In this document: positions 36,440-45,543 of the stretch, one piece after another | How positions within the stretch are numbered: position 1 is the first letter of the stretch | Layout of the letters: every line of letters starts with the position of its first letter | Source of the DNA: Anaerolineae bacterium | GTDB lineage: Bacteria > Chloroflexota > Anaerolineae > 4572-78 > J111 | Direction: 5' to 3' | DNA length: 64,000 nucleotides | Assembly: GCA_023151115.1 (NCBI GenBank) | Contig: JAKLJP010000018.1 | Span: 98,624 to 162,623 of the forward strand | The notes under the pieces: generated by a model | What the model was told of the DNA's origin: nothing | Database searches by the model: none | The model's input: the letters and a program-made list of their open reading frames with translations, nothing else | Made by a program: the position numbers and the translations under genes

Positions 36440-37491
36440 TGATCGGCCCAGCCAACGGTTACGAACCGGTTACGACGAGTGGCGTGATTGCCCTACTGAA
36501 TCTGCAAGGGCAGATTGACGGTTTGGAGTCTCAGGCAACAGCCGGACGACTGATGGCAGGCCAGTGGGCTAACTTGATTGACTTGCTTACCCTACGCGGG
36601 CATGTCCTGAGTTGTATTGCCGATACCGAGCGCGCCGCCGACCTGGCCGAGCAGCTTGTGTGTGACGCCCCGGACGACGGCCTCGCCTTCCTGGCCCGCG
36701 CCAGGATGCGAGCGGCCTTCCACCGCTTCGCCGCGGCGCTGGCCGATCTCGAAACGGCGGAACGGCTCGGTTGGGAGCGGGCTGTACTGGATGCCAAGCG
36801 TGCCGCCATTTTCCAGGCGCTTGGACGCTACGACGAAGCCCTCACTCTCCGCCGGGATGCGGCGGAACGCCGGCCTGATTTCGCAACACTAAGCGCGCTG
36901 GCAGTGCTTCAGGGGGAACGTGGGGAAATCGCCGAGGCCGAGCGTCTGTTCAGCGCAGGGCGACAATGTTACCAGGGGGTCTCGCCGTTTCCGGTCGCCC
37001 TGCTCGACTTTCAGCGCGGTTTGATGTGGCTGGCCCAGGGCGACCTTACCGCCGCCTGTGTCTGGTTCGATGCGGCGCAGCGCCGCCTGCCGGCCTATGC
37101 TCCGGCGCTGGGCCATCTGGCCGAAGTTGAGGCTGCTCTGGGTGAAAGGGAGTCCGCCATAACCCGGCTGCGCTCGCTGGCGATTTCCGCCGACGATCCA
37201 GACTATGCCGGAGTGCTGGCTGGCATTTTGAGTGAAATCGGCCAGACCGAAGAATCTGACCAATGGCGCACTCAAGCCGCGACTCGTTACGATGAACTCA
37301 TGCGGCGTCACCCGGCAGCCTTCGCCGACCACGCGGCAGAGTTTTGGCTTACCGTCGGTGCAGATGCGCCAAAAGCACTCACCCTGGCCCGGCAGAATCT
37401 GGACAACCGCCAGACTCCCCGCGCCTATGCTCTGCTCTACAAGGCTGAGGCTGAGTCTAAGGCTAAGGTCTCAAAAGAAGCATATTCTTAG
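36439..37491 (+). CDS. TPR-repeat protein
   Basis: About 350 residues. Helical repeats of about 34 residues recur (FLARARMRAAFHRFAAALAD, QALGRYDEALTLRRDAAE, GEIAEAERLFSAGRQ, LGERESAITRLRS). No membrane or signal segment, so a cytoplasmic scaffold. I chose ATG 36439, which overlaps the preceding stop (TGATG); a GTG one codon earlier is possible. The last 15 or so codons (KAEAESKAKVSKEAYS) come from a heptad repeat. Confidence 0.8.
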   Translation: MIGPANGYEPVTTSGVIALLNLQGQIDGLESQATAGRLMAGQWANLIDLLTLRGHVLSCIADTERAADLAEQLVCDAPDDGLAFLARARMRAAFHRFAAALADLETAERLGWERAVLDAKRAAIFQALGRYDEALTLRRDAAERRPDFATLSALAVLQGERGEIAEAERLFSAGRQCYQGVSPFPVALLDFQRGLMWLAQGDLTAACVWFDAAQRRLPAYAPALGHLAEVEAALGERESAITRLRSLAISADDPDYAGVLAGILSEIGQTEESDQWRTQAATRYDELMRRHPAAFADHAAEFWLTVGADAPKALTLARQNLDNRQTPRAYALLYKAEAESKAKVSKEAYS

Positions 37492-37510
37492 CCTCAGCCT
37501 TAGCCTTAGA
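37440..37510. repeat. Heptad-type hairpin at the end of the TPR gene
   Basis: AAGGCTGAGGCTGAGTC with the complement TTAGCCTCAGCCTTAGCC. The array supplies the last codons and the stop of 36439-37491. A palindromic element (family A) follows directly. Confidence 0.8.
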
Positions 37511-37606
37511 CTCAGTGGATCCAAATTTGAGGAGCCAGCACGCCCACGTGCGGCGGTGTTCGGCACGTGGGCGTGCCTCACTCCTCGGAAAATTGGATCT
37601 ACTGAG
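37511..37606. repeat. MITE-like palindrome, family A, copy 1
   Basis: A 96-base element with inverted ends CTCAGTGGATCCAAATTT and CTCAGTAGATCCAATTTT, and a core with CACGCCCACGTG and CACGTGGGCGTG. Copy 2 lies inverted at 57951-58045. Confidence 0.85.
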
Positions 37607-37663
37607 ACTCGAAAGGTTGTATTGGTCTAGTTGGTGAGTAGAAAAAACTAAGTGAGGTATCCA

Positions 37664-39079
37664 ATGTCTAACAATTACGATATGATTGTCATCGGTTCCG
37701 GCCCGGCCGGAGAAAGCGCCGCCCAACTGGCTTCCTATTTTGGCTATCGTGTGGCGATCATCGAACGGAACAAACCCGGCGGAACTCCGACCACTCGCGG
37801 CGGCGCGCCGACCAAAACCCTGCGCGAAGCCGCGCTGGCCCTGACCGGTTTTTATCACCAAGAAGTCTATGGGGTAGACCTGGGCGCTCCGCCGGCGGTG
37901 GCGCTCGATAAACTGGCCGAGCGAACCCGGCAGGTCTGCCAATCCTTGCAGGGGGCCACTGCGCGTCGCATCGCCCTGCTGGATGTCGCCTACTTGCACG
38001 GAACAGCGCGGCTTGCCCCAGGCGGCAAGGTCCTCCTGACCGGGGAGGATGGCAGCGTGGTCGAGTTGTCGGCCCGCGTCATCCTGATTGCCACCGGCTC
38101 GCGGCCGCTGCGTCTGGCTAACATTCCTTTTGATGATCCCGCTGTCTTCGATGTGGACGACATCTACAGTCTCACCACCCTGCCCAAGAGTCTCTGCATC
38201 GTGGGCGGTGGCCCGGTTGGAGTTGAATTTGCGACTATCTTCAACGCGCTGGGGGCCAGCGTGACCCTGGTCCAAATGGGCAATCGGCTGGCTCCAACGA
38301 TGGATGGCGAGTTGGCCCGCATGATGGCCCAGATTTTTGAGGAACGCGGCGTGCGGGTCATTCTTGGGGCTGGGACGGAGGCAGTCACACGCCTCGGGGA
38401 TCAACTCCACGTCAGCTTATCAAACGGCGCGACCTGCGAGGCCGAAGCTGTCTTTTTCGCCACAGGCCGCAGCCCGAACACAGAAAACCTGGGGCTGGAT
38501 GACATTGGGGTGGCGGTAGATAAGCGGGGCTACATTGTGGTTGACCAGAATTTCCAGACCAATGTGCCTGGGGTGTACGCGGCCGGCGATGTGCTGGGGC
38601 CTGGATTATCGTCGGTGGCGATGGAGCAAGGCCGGGTGGCGGCCTGCCTGGCCTTCGGCATTGATTTCCTGGAAATGGTTGACCCTATTCCGATCTCGGC
38701 GGTGTACGGCATGCCGGAGATGGCCGGGGTCGGCCTGACCGAAGAACAATGCCAGGAACAAGGGCTGGATTATGCAGTTGGTCGAGCCACGTTTGCCAGC
38801 ATCCCACGGGGAGCCATTTCCGGGCATGATGGGCTGCTGAAACTCATCTTTCGCCGGGACGACCGGCGGCTGCTGGGCGTTCATTGTCTGGGTGAAATTG
38901 CTTCGGAAATCATTGGGGCAGGACAAATGGTCCTGCACTACGGCGGAACCGTTGACATCTTCAGCGCGATCACGCTGCCCACGCCTACCTACAGCTATGC
39001 TTACAAAAATGCGGCCTTCGATGGGCTGCGGCGTCTGGGGAACACTAAAGGTACTCATCATGTTAGACAGATTGCGTGA
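37664..39079 (+). CDS. SthA-like pyridine-nucleotide flavoprotein lacking redox cysteines
   Basis: 471 residues from ATG 37664 with GTGAGG upstream. FAD-binding DMIVIGSGPAGESAAQ (residues 6-21), NAD(P)-binding SLCIVGGGPVGVEFATIF, and FAD-contact VYAAGDVLG. A dimerisation domain starts near 340. In disulfide reductases the segment after the FAD site is CxxxxC; here it reads PTTRGGAPTK (positions 42 and 47 are Pro and Gly), so there is no redox disulfide. That matches the soluble transhydrogenase branch. No lipoamide or mercury-binding tail is visible. Likely moves electrons between NADH and NADPH or to a partner protein (inference). Confidence 0.85.
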   Translation: MSNNYDMIVIGSGPAGESAAQLASYFGYRVAIIERNKPGGTPTTRGGAPTKTLREAALALTGFYHQEVYGVDLGAPPAVALDKLAERTRQVCQSLQGATARRIALLDVAYLHGTARLAPGGKVLLTGEDGSVVELSARVILIATGSRPLRLANIPFDDPAVFDVDDIYSLTTLPKSLCIVGGGPVGVEFATIFNALGASVTLVQMGNRLAPTMDGELARMMAQIFEERGVRVILGAGTEAVTRLGDQLHVSLSNGATCEAEAVFFATGRSPNTENLGLDDIGVAVDKRGYIVVDQNFQTNVPGVYAAGDVLGPGLSSVAMEQGRVAACLAFGIDFLEMVDPIPISAVYGMPEMAGVGLTEEQCQEQGLDYAVGRATFASIPRGAISGHDGLLKLIFRRDDRRLLGVHCLGEIASEIIGAGQMVLHYGGTVDIFSAITLPTPTYSYAYKNAAFDGLRRLGNTKGTHHVRQIA

Positions 39080-39431
39080 CCGGGCGGCTCAAATCCTGGC
39101 CGAAACAGACTTATGTACCCTGGCTACCACCGGCCCGGCCGGTCTTCAGGCTTCGATGGTCCAATGCGCCGGGCGGGGAACCAGTTTGTATCTGCTGGTC
39201 CCCAATACATCGGATCATCTTTTTAACCTGGAGACTGAGCCGGAAGTAGCTGTGACTGCTGAAACCTGGCAACTGCATGGCACGGCTGACCTCGTTCAAG
39301 ACAGCACCGGTCTGTTTTCAGCCGAGCAGGGCCAGTGGCACACCCTGGTCAGAATTACCCCTGTCCGGCTGCATATCCTACCCAGTAGCAGCCCGGCGAA
39401 TTATGCTGAAACCATAGATTTTGACGGCTAG
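39060..39431 (+). CDS. Pyridoxamine-phosphate-oxidase-like split-barrel protein
   Basis: 123 residues from ATG 39060, inside the end of the flavoprotein gene (20-base overlap). Begins with a helix and strand typical of the split barrel (AAQILAETDLCTLATTGPAG). Continues with a beta-rich body (YLLVPNTSDHLFNLETEPEVAV) resembling general-stress or PNPOx-like proteins that bind FMN, heme or F420. Overlap with the flavoprotein gene suggests joint function (inference). Confidence 0.82.
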   Translation: MLDRLRDRAAQILAETDLCTLATTGPAGLQASMVQCAGRGTSLYLLVPNTSDHLFNLETEPEVAVTAETWQLHGTADLVQDSTGLFSAEQGQWHTLVRITPVRLHILPSSSPANYAETIDFDG

Positions 39432-39479
39432 AGCCAAGAGTAAGGGTATGGCGCTTCCAAGTTTTAAGTCCTTTAATTC

Positions 39480-39536
39480 CGTAGTGCGTGGTGCGTGGTA
39501 CGTGGCATATTTACGTCACGCACTACGCACCACGAG
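39480..39536. repeat. Heptad-repeat hairpin (GCGTGGT / ACCACGC)
   Basis: GTAGTGCGTGGTGCGTGGTA with the partner CACGCACTACGCACCACG. In the 214-base gap 39432-39645, which holds no gene. Confidence 0.85.
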
Positions 39537-39645
39537 AACTGACATTTTATTTTCTTAGAGTTGCCGATGACGCTTCTCGTAACGGTCGGCGTAACGATTT
39601 TGGGATGGCTGCCGTTTATCCTCTCAAGCAGTGGAGGTTAGTAGT

Positions 39646-42123
39646 ATGACTATAAACGCAGTAGTGGAGAATCACCCTGATAACGGCTTATCAAACCGCA
39701 CCACCCACACCGGAACAGTTTACCGCTGGCTGCTGTGGCTGCTGTTCATCCCCCTCATCGGCTGGCAGGCCGCTTCGACTGCCGGGGCTGCCCCGCCGCC
39801 GCAAGATAACAACCCCTCTGCCGCTCCGGTAGAGCCAACTTTCACCACCTACACCACTGCTAACGGACTACCCGACGACAAAATCTGGACCATTGCCTTC
39901 GACGCCAGTGGCCGGGCCTGGATTGGGACTTACGAGGGCAGCGTCAGCAGCCTGGATGGGCAGACCTGGACAAGTTATCCGATAGCCGGCTCGTATTTCG
40001 ACCCCCCGACCGGAACTTTGCAGCCTATGACCAACGGTCTGGCCGACGCTAACGTGAAAACCATCCTCCCCACCTCTGATGGCCGGATCTGGTTTGGAAC
40101 GGGACGCGGCCTGAGCGTGTTCGATGGGCAGCAGTGGCAGAGTTATACCTACGGTCGTGATGGACTGGCCAGCAGCGGCATCGAGTCCCTGGCGCTGGAA
40201 GCAGACGGAACCTTGTGGGCGGCCCACCTGGCCGAAGGAGTCAGCCGCTTTGACGGCCAGCGCTGGACCACCTATACCGTAGCCGATGGCCTGGCCGACA
40301 ACTGGGTTCACGCCGTAGCCGTAGATAGGGAAGGGCAGGTCTGGTTTGGGACCAACGGCGGGGTGAGCGTTTATAGCCCTGCTGAAGGTCGCTGGACCGT
40401 TTACACCACCGCTGCCGGACTGGTAGATAATACCGTCTTTGCCGCAGCCGTTACCCTCGATGGGCATAAGTGGTTCGGTACCAGCGCCGGACTCAGCCAA
40501 TTTGACGGCCAGCAGTGGACGACCCATCTGGCCGGTCAGCCGATTACCGCTCTGGCGGTGGATGCCGCCGGACGCCTATGGGCCGTGGGCGGCGGCCAAG
40601 TGAGCCGCTTTGACGGCGCGGCCTGGACGACTTATCTGCCCGAACACTTTGCGGGGCAAGACCTGCGGGCAGTGGCCGTCAGCCCGGCGGGGCAGGTCTG
40701 GGTAGGCAGCTTTGGCGCTGGCCTGACCGTATTCACCCCGCCCGACGCCGTAGCCGATTTCAGGGGCGAGTGGCAAACTAGCCCGCCCGACTTTCCCTTC
40801 GACTTGACCTTGACCCAAACCGGGACGCAGCTTCAGGGCTGGCACTGCGGCACACTGCCCGATGCCTCTCGAACCGACTGTCTGCCGGCGGGCAGTGCCG
40901 AATATTCAGTGGTTGGGGCTATCCAGGGGACGACAGCCGAAGCGCAAATTACCAGCCATTATGGCGGCGGGGTGGGCCACGCTGTACTGACATACACCAC
41001 CGGAGCTTTGCTCTGGTCGCTGGTGGAGCCGCCGGAAGGAGAGTTCTATCTGCCGCAGCAGGCTGCCCTTGCGCCTAAAGCCGCGCTCATCAAGCCACCG
41101 CTCTGGCAGGTGCTGACTGACCAGGGCGATAATTTCACTCATCTGGCTGCTTCGCCCACCGGCTCGGTCTGGGCAATAGGGGGCGATGCCCTGGTCCACT
41201 TTGATGGCCTAACCTGGCATAGCTTTAACCTGCCTGAAGCCTTGCTGGCGAGTATTGCCGCTAACACCTCGATTCTATCTTACCCTATCACCGATCTGGC
41301 CGTGACCGACGCCGGGACGGTCTGGGTGGCAACACGAACGGATGGCCTGTATCGTTTTGAAGGGGGCAATTGGCAACACGTGAGCCTGGCCGAGGGTCTG
41401 CCGGCTATGGCGGTGATGCGGCTAACGGTAGATGGGTCAAACCGGCTCTGGGCAATTTTTAAGCAGGACGAGACTCACACCCTGGCCCGGTTTGAAGACC
41501 AGGAGTGGCGACCCCTGGCGCTGCCGGCCACGGATCTGGCCCCTAATGGCGTTGTTGTGACCCCTGCTGGACAGGTTTGGCTTTCGGTACCGGGTAAAGC
41601 GCCTTATCTTTTCAACGGCCAGCAATGGCTCCAGCCAGCAGAAGGCTGGACGGCCGGTTCATTTGAGTTATATCTGGCCGGCAGCCCGGCTGGGGGCGTC
41701 TGGTTTGGGGGTGACAATGGCTGGCTGCGCTGGAGCGGGGATGGCTGGCAGGGCTTAAATGTCACCTTGCCAGCGCCCTTCTCTTTTCCGGCCGCGGTAG
41801 ACTCCAACGGAGGGGCCTGGGGGATTGTGACCTCGTTTTGTTACTGGTGCAAGCTCCCCAATTTTAACGAAAACGGCGTTGTTTATGCCACACCGGAGCA
41901 GTCGTGCCGCTTTACGGCAGCCGATGGCCTGGGCGGCCCGGCGTTGGATCCCTCCCCCAACCCATTTACTGCCGAGCCGCCCCGCCCGGATGCCGTCCGG
42001 GATGTCGCCGTCGCTGGGGATGGCCGGGTTTGGTTTATCACCCAGGGCAAATTGACAGTTTTTAGCCCTCAGGATCGGGTCTGCGCCTACGCCCGGCCCG
42101 AAAATGTGCGGACGGCAGAATAG
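39646..42123 (+). CDS. Exported two-component-regulator propeller (Reg_prop) protein
   Basis: 825 residues from ATG 39646 (GGAGG eight bases before). Signal peptide or anchor at residues about 26-50 (WLLWLLFIPLIGWQAAS). Then many Reg_prop blades such as DDKIWTIAFDASGRAWIGT, DNWVHAVAVDREGQVWFGT and GLVDNTVFAAAVTLDGHKW, with Trp-rich GQQWTTY linkers. The middle (about 370-480) is a different beta domain (FDLTLTQTGTQLQGWHCG), followed by a second propeller half. The kinase usually fused to such sensors is absent, so it probably acts as an extracellular ligand-binding protein (inference). Confidence 0.88.
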   Translation: MTINAVVENHPDNGLSNRTTHTGTVYRWLLWLLFIPLIGWQAASTAGAAPPPQDNNPSAAPVEPTFTTYTTANGLPDDKIWTIAFDASGRAWIGTYEGSVSSLDGQTWTSYPIAGSYFDPPTGTLQPMTNGLADANVKTILPTSDGRIWFGTGRGLSVFDGQQWQSYTYGRDGLASSGIESLALEADGTLWAAHLAEGVSRFDGQRWTTYTVADGLADNWVHAVAVDREGQVWFGTNGGVSVYSPAEGRWTVYTTAAGLVDNTVFAAAVTLDGHKWFGTSAGLSQFDGQQWTTHLAGQPITALAVDAAGRLWAVGGGQVSRFDGAAWTTYLPEHFAGQDLRAVAVSPAGQVWVGSFGAGLTVFTPPDAVADFRGEWQTSPPDFPFDLTLTQTGTQLQGWHCGTLPDASRTDCLPAGSAEYSVVGAIQGTTAEAQITSHYGGGVGHAVLTYTTGALLWSLVEPPEGEFYLPQQAALAPKAALIKPPLWQVLTDQGDNFTHLAASPTGSVWAIGGDALVHFDGLTWHSFNLPEALLASIAANTSILSYPITDLAVTDAGTVWVATRTDGLYRFEGGNWQHVSLAEGLPAMAVMRLTVDGSNRLWAIFKQDETHTLARFEDQEWRPLALPATDLAPNGVVVTPAGQVWLSVPGKAPYLFNGQQWLQPAEGWTAGSFELYLAGSPAGGVWFGGDNGWLRWSGDGWQGLNVTLPAPFSFPAAVDSNGGAWGIVTSFCYWCKLPNFNENGVVYATPEQSCRFTAADGLGGPALDPSPNPFTAEPPRPDAVRDVAVAGDGRVWFITQGKLTVFSPQDRVCAYARPENVRTAE

Positions 42124-42167
42124 AGCAAAGGGTTGGGTAATTCCAGAAAAATAGTTGTTCATTTGTA

Positions 42168-42314
42168 ACTGCTCAGGCATGTCATTTCGACCGAAGGGAG
42201 AAATCTTCTAATCCGTGATTTGCAGAATTTCCCGTAGGGTGGCATCCCTATGCCGCCCGCTGACGCAGAGGGATGCGCCAGCTACGGTGAAAAATTGGAT
42301 CTACTGATACTGAG
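42168..42314. repeat. Chimeric repeat: family E end joined to family B
   Basis: 42168-42226 shares CATGTCATTTCGA and CCGT..TTTGCAGA with 49570-49690 (family E). 42226-42314 is the reverse complement of the family B element at 51766-51863, with core GCGTCAGCGGGCGGCATAGGGATGCC-like. The B end AAATTGGATCTACTGA is also shared with family A. Confidence 0.75.
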
Positions 42315-42323
42315 CGTTATTTC

Positions 42324-43451
42324 TCAGGCAAACACTCGTTGGAGCAGCGGGGTTCTGGTCAGCAGCAGGGCGCTGACCGCCCAGGAGAAGAGCAAACCCA
42401 ACCCAATCACCAGCGGCGCTTTGAGTAAAAGCGGCAGCGCCACCGGCACAAAAAGGTAAGCCAGAGGATATAAAATCAAGGGGTGAATAAAGTAAATCCC
42501 GTAAGAACTGCGGGTCAGGCTGCTCCAGAAGGGGCTGGCCCGGTTGACTTTCTGTTGAAAGAGGGCCACCCCACTCAACAAAGCCGACAGGCAGACGGTA
42601 TTAAAAAGTACGGCATAGCCCACCTGAATGAGTAGTGCAGGTTCGGGGTAGGCGGGCATCACAAACAGCCGGTAGGCCAGATACAGCAGCCCCGATAAAA
42701 TGGCTAAGGCCGCCCAGGGAAGTAGCCGGGGCCGGTAGCCGCCTTCGCTAAACCAGCCGTTTAGATAGGCATACAGCCCCAGGATAAAATAACCGATGTA
42801 CAGCGGTACACGCAGCGGCTGGAAAACCAGGATATACCAGCGGGTAAACCAGGTATCGGCTGCCGGAAAAAGCTGGTTCATCAAAAACATGCCCAGGGTC
42901 ATTAAGGCCCAGAAGCCGGCAAAAAGCTTCCACGGGGGCTGCTCCAGGTGGCGTTGGGCCGCCTGCAACTTGCCGCTCAAGCTGTAAACCAGGCTCAGCA
43001 GCAGAAAGAAGAACAGCAGGACGCCCAGAAACCAGTAGACCGACTGCTGGTAGCCTTCGCCCCAAAACTCGCCGGCCCAGAACTGGAAAAAGGTAAGCGG
43101 AACCGCCCGTGTGTAGTAGATCAGATAGGCGGTCGGGGGGGCCAGCAACAACACCCCCACCAGCCAGGGCACACCCACCCGGATGAACTTGTCTCTGAGA
43201 AAGGCGCGTGGGCCGCGCTTGTTCAGCGAAGGTAAGGCAAAATAACCGGCCACAAAAAACATGACCAGCATAATGGGGATGTCAATCAGCAGGACCAGCA
43301 GGGTAAAAAAAAGGCTATTTTGGGGGTCAAGCACGTACCACCAGGCAGGGGCGTAAGCCATGTAGGTCATCGAGCCGTGCAATACCACCACCAACAAGAT
43401 AACAAAGGCGCGTAGATTGTCCAGAAAATAGATGCGGCTGGGGGAATTCAT
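42324..43451 (-). CDS. Membrane acyltransferase (acyltransferase-3 family)
   Basis: About 375 residues from ATG 43451 (GGAGATACCT before it); a start four codons earlier lacks a good site. Ten or so helices. First helix pattern YFLDNLRAFVILLVVVLHGS holds the conserved His (HGS) of this family, followed by the RDKFIRVGVPWLVG loop with the conserved Arg. These enzymes acylate sugars or lipids at the membrane. It faces the propeller gene convergently; no operon partner on this strand next to it. Confidence 0.87.
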   Translation of the reverse strand: MNSPSRIYFLDNLRAFVILLVVVLHGSMTYMAYAPAWWYVLDPQNSLFFTLLVLLIDIPIMLVMFFVAGYFALPSLNKRGPRAFLRDKFIRVGVPWLVGVLLLAPPTAYLIYYTRAVPLTFFQFWAGEFWGEGYQQSVYWFLGVLLFFFLLLSLVYSLSGKLQAAQRHLEQPPWKLFAGFWALMTLGMFLMNQLFPAADTWFTRWYILVFQPLRVPLYIGYFILGLYAYLNGWFSEGGYRPRLLPWAALAILSGLLYLAYRLFVMPAYPEPALLIQVGYAVLFNTVCLSALLSGVALFQQKVNRASPFWSSLTRSSYGIYFIHPLILYPLAYLFVPVALPLLLKAPLVIGLGLLFSWAVSALLLTRTPLLQRVFA

Positions 43452-43622
43452 AGGTATCTCCATTGATAAAGATAATTTTACGCTGAGGTTACAGCCGCAT
43501 TATAACCCAATCTAGCCCCAAACGCTAGTGAAATATGTCACGAATACCTCCTACAGTATTCCTCAACCGCTTACAAGTTTCGCTCCGGCGGGCCGGGTTA
43601 CAGCCCCTCGGAGTTTGAGGCC

Positions 43623-44144
43623 TTACAAATAATTCTGCCTGATGCTTTCCAGATGGTGCAGTTCATGGCCGGCGACATGGTAGGCAGCGGCCCGGACGCT
43701 CATGAGATGGCCGTTGGCTACACCGGCGCGAGTCAGCGCCCGCGCCTCCAGGCTGTTGAAAAAGGTCAAAGTAGCCTGGCGCACCGCTGCATATTCGGCC
43801 AGAATCTCCTCCAGCTCGCGCTCGTTGGCCCCGGAATAAGCCACATAGTCATCCTGCTCAAAGCCGGGCAGTTCGGTGGGATCATTGCGGGCAAAGCGTA
43901 GGGCGCGGTAGCAGTAAATGCGCTCGTCGTCCACAATATGCCCCAGGATTTCTTTGATGGTCCACTCGCCGGCCGCCCAACGCGAGGTCAACCTTTCGAC
44001 AGGCAGGGCGCGGATTAGCTTGAACACCATCTGCAAGTTGTCCTGCATGTGCTGTAAGACCTGCCCATCATCGGGCAGCAAGCCGATATACATAATGGCA
44101 TAGGGCGCGTATTCGCCCGATTGGGGTTTGGGAATAAGTTTCAT
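43623..44144 (-). CDS. DinB-family four-helix metal-binding protein
   Basis: 173 residues from ATG 44144 with GGAGG eight bases upstream. The frame extends further upstream only as a shadow of the MFS gene. Four-helix features: WAAGEWTIKEILGHIVDDER (first metal His) and VRAAAYHVAGHELHHLESI (two more His). This fits the DinB fold with a triad of His. Some members are thiol-dependent transferases or damage-inducible proteins; role here unknown. Two bases downstream of the efflux gene, so operonic. Confidence 0.9.
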   Translation of the reverse strand: MKLIPKPQSGEYAPYAIMYIGLLPDDGQVLQHMQDNLQMVFKLIRALPVERLTSRWAAGEWTIKEILGHIVDDERIYCYRALRFARNDPTELPGFEQDDYVAYSGANERELEEILAEYAAVRQATLTFFNSLEARALTRAGVANGHLMSVRAAAYHVAGHELHHLESIRQNYL

Positions 44145-44146
44145 TT

Positions 44147-45403
44147 TTATAACCTCCGGGCCTCGACCCAACGCATACCCCCCAGAGCGGCCAGACTGAG
44201 TAGGGCAAAGCCGGCGACCAGCGGCAGCACGCTGCCGTTGTAACTCTGGCCAATCAGTGTGCCGAGCATGAGAGAAATAAAGGTAGAGAGTGAGCCAACC
44301 ACGGCCGCGCCGATGCCGGCAATATGGCCCAACGGTTCCATGGCCAGGGCGTTGAGGTTGCCAAATAACAGACCGATACAAAAAAAGGAAATCAAGAAGT
44401 AGATCATCAAGGCCAACAAGGGCGGCTGACCGGCCCAGGCGTAGGCCAGCAGCCAGAAGAGCAGCGACAGCCCGGCCAGGGTCAACAGGGCAGTGCGGGA
44501 CAGCCAACGCATGCCATAGCGCATGACCAATCGGGCATTAAGGAACGAGGCGCTGCCAATCGCCAGGGCCAGGATGGCAAAGTAGAGCGGGAACAGTTGG
44601 CCCAGCCCGTACTGGTTTTGAAAGAGCTGCTGGGATGAATTGAGATAGCCGATGAACGCCCCAAAAACCGTGCCCAGGGCCAGGGTATAACCCAAGGCTG
44701 GGCGGTTGCTGACCACCTCGCGGATGGCCTGCCCAATCCGGGTGAGGGAGAAGGGGCTGCGCTGGCCGGGGGCCAGGGTTTCGGGCTGGCGCAGGGCAAA
44801 CCAGAGCGAGGTAATGAGCGCCAGCCCCAGGTAAAGCCCAAAGATAGCCCGCCAGTGGGCCACCAGCAGGATGGTTTGCCCCAGCAGCGGGGCGATGACC
44901 GGCACCAGGATAAACACGGCCATCACAAAGGACATCACCCTGGCCATGGCCCGGCCCTCGTACTGGTCTCGAATCAAAGCTACGGTGACAATACGTGGTC
45001 CGGCAGCCCCGATGCCTTGCAGCACCCGTCCGGCCAGCAGCAGTGGAAAGCTGGGGGCTAATAGAGCCAGCAAACTGCCGCCCATAAACAGGCCAAAGCC
45101 GGCATAAATGGCCGGCTTGCGGCCGGTGCTGTCGGATAAGGGGCCGTAGATCATCTGGCCGGCAGCCATGCCCAGGAACAACAACGAGATGATAAGCTGG
45201 TTATCATTTTCACGCTGCACCCCCAACTCCTGGCCAATCTCCGCTAAGGCGGGCAGAACCGCGTCAATAGACAGGGCGACGAGGGAGATCATCAACGCCA
45301 TCAGCCCGACAAATTCCCCAAAACCTCTGGCCTGCTGGCCCGCTGCCTGTGCCGCCGGGGCGTTCGCCAGGCCAATCGGACCAATCGGCTCGTTTTTATT
45401 CAT
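44147..45403 (-). CDS. Bcr/CflA-family MFS drug exporter
   Basis: 418 residues with twelve hydrophobic helices. MFS motif A between helices 2 and 3 is GPLSDSTGRKPAI, helix 1 contains VALSIDAVLPALAEIGQELG (acid in helix 1, common in DHA1 exporters), and motif C-like LQGIGAAGPRIVTVALIRD precedes helix 5. This family exports chloramphenicol, sulfonamide, bicyclomycin or cysteine. Co-transcribed with the DinB-type gene. Confidence 0.92.
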   Translation of the reverse strand: MNKNEPIGPIGLANAPAAQAAGQQARGFGEFVGLMALMISLVALSIDAVLPALAEIGQELGVQRENDNQLIISLLFLGMAAGQMIYGPLSDSTGRKPAIYAGFGLFMGGSLLALLAPSFPLLLAGRVLQGIGAAGPRIVTVALIRDQYEGRAMARVMSFVMAVFILVPVIAPLLGQTILLVAHWRAIFGLYLGLALITSLWFALRQPETLAPGQRSPFSLTRIGQAIREVVSNRPALGYTLALGTVFGAFIGYLNSSQQLFQNQYGLGQLFPLYFAILALAIGSASFLNARLVMRYGMRWLSRTALLTLAGLSLLFWLLAYAWAGQPPLLALMIYFLISFFCIGLLFGNLNALAMEPLGHIAGIGAAVVGSLSTFISLMLGTLIGQSYNGSVLPLVAGFALLSLAALGGMRWVEARRL

Positions 45404-45506
45404 CGTTTACCTCTTTCTGTTCCCTGAGTTTGCGGGCCTCAGCCCGGAATGGATTATACCCGATTTGGCCCGATTGAACAGCCAGAGTGATGGCGGCAAC
45501 ATAACC

Positions 45507-45537
45507 ATGTAGGACAAGCTGTTAGTTTGTCCTACAT
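45507..45537. terminator. Palindrome ATGTAGGACAA / TTTGTCCTACAT
   Basis: An 11-base stem with an 8-base loop just before the IS left end. No long T run, so terminator function is uncertain; it may equally be another dispersed palindrome. Confidence 0.45.
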
Positions 45538-45543
45538 TATAAA

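Noticed and set aside
37511..37606. Rho-independent terminator
   Set aside because: The palindrome has no T run and recurs at 57951 in a different context with conserved ends, so it is a repeat element.
39868..40527. Minus-strand 219-codon ORF opposite the propeller gene
   Set aside because: It arises from the repeated Gly/Asp codons of the propeller blades and has no family features.
44145..44507. N-terminal extension of the DinB protein
   Set aside because: It is a shadow of the MFS gene. A GGAGG lies right before ATG 44144.
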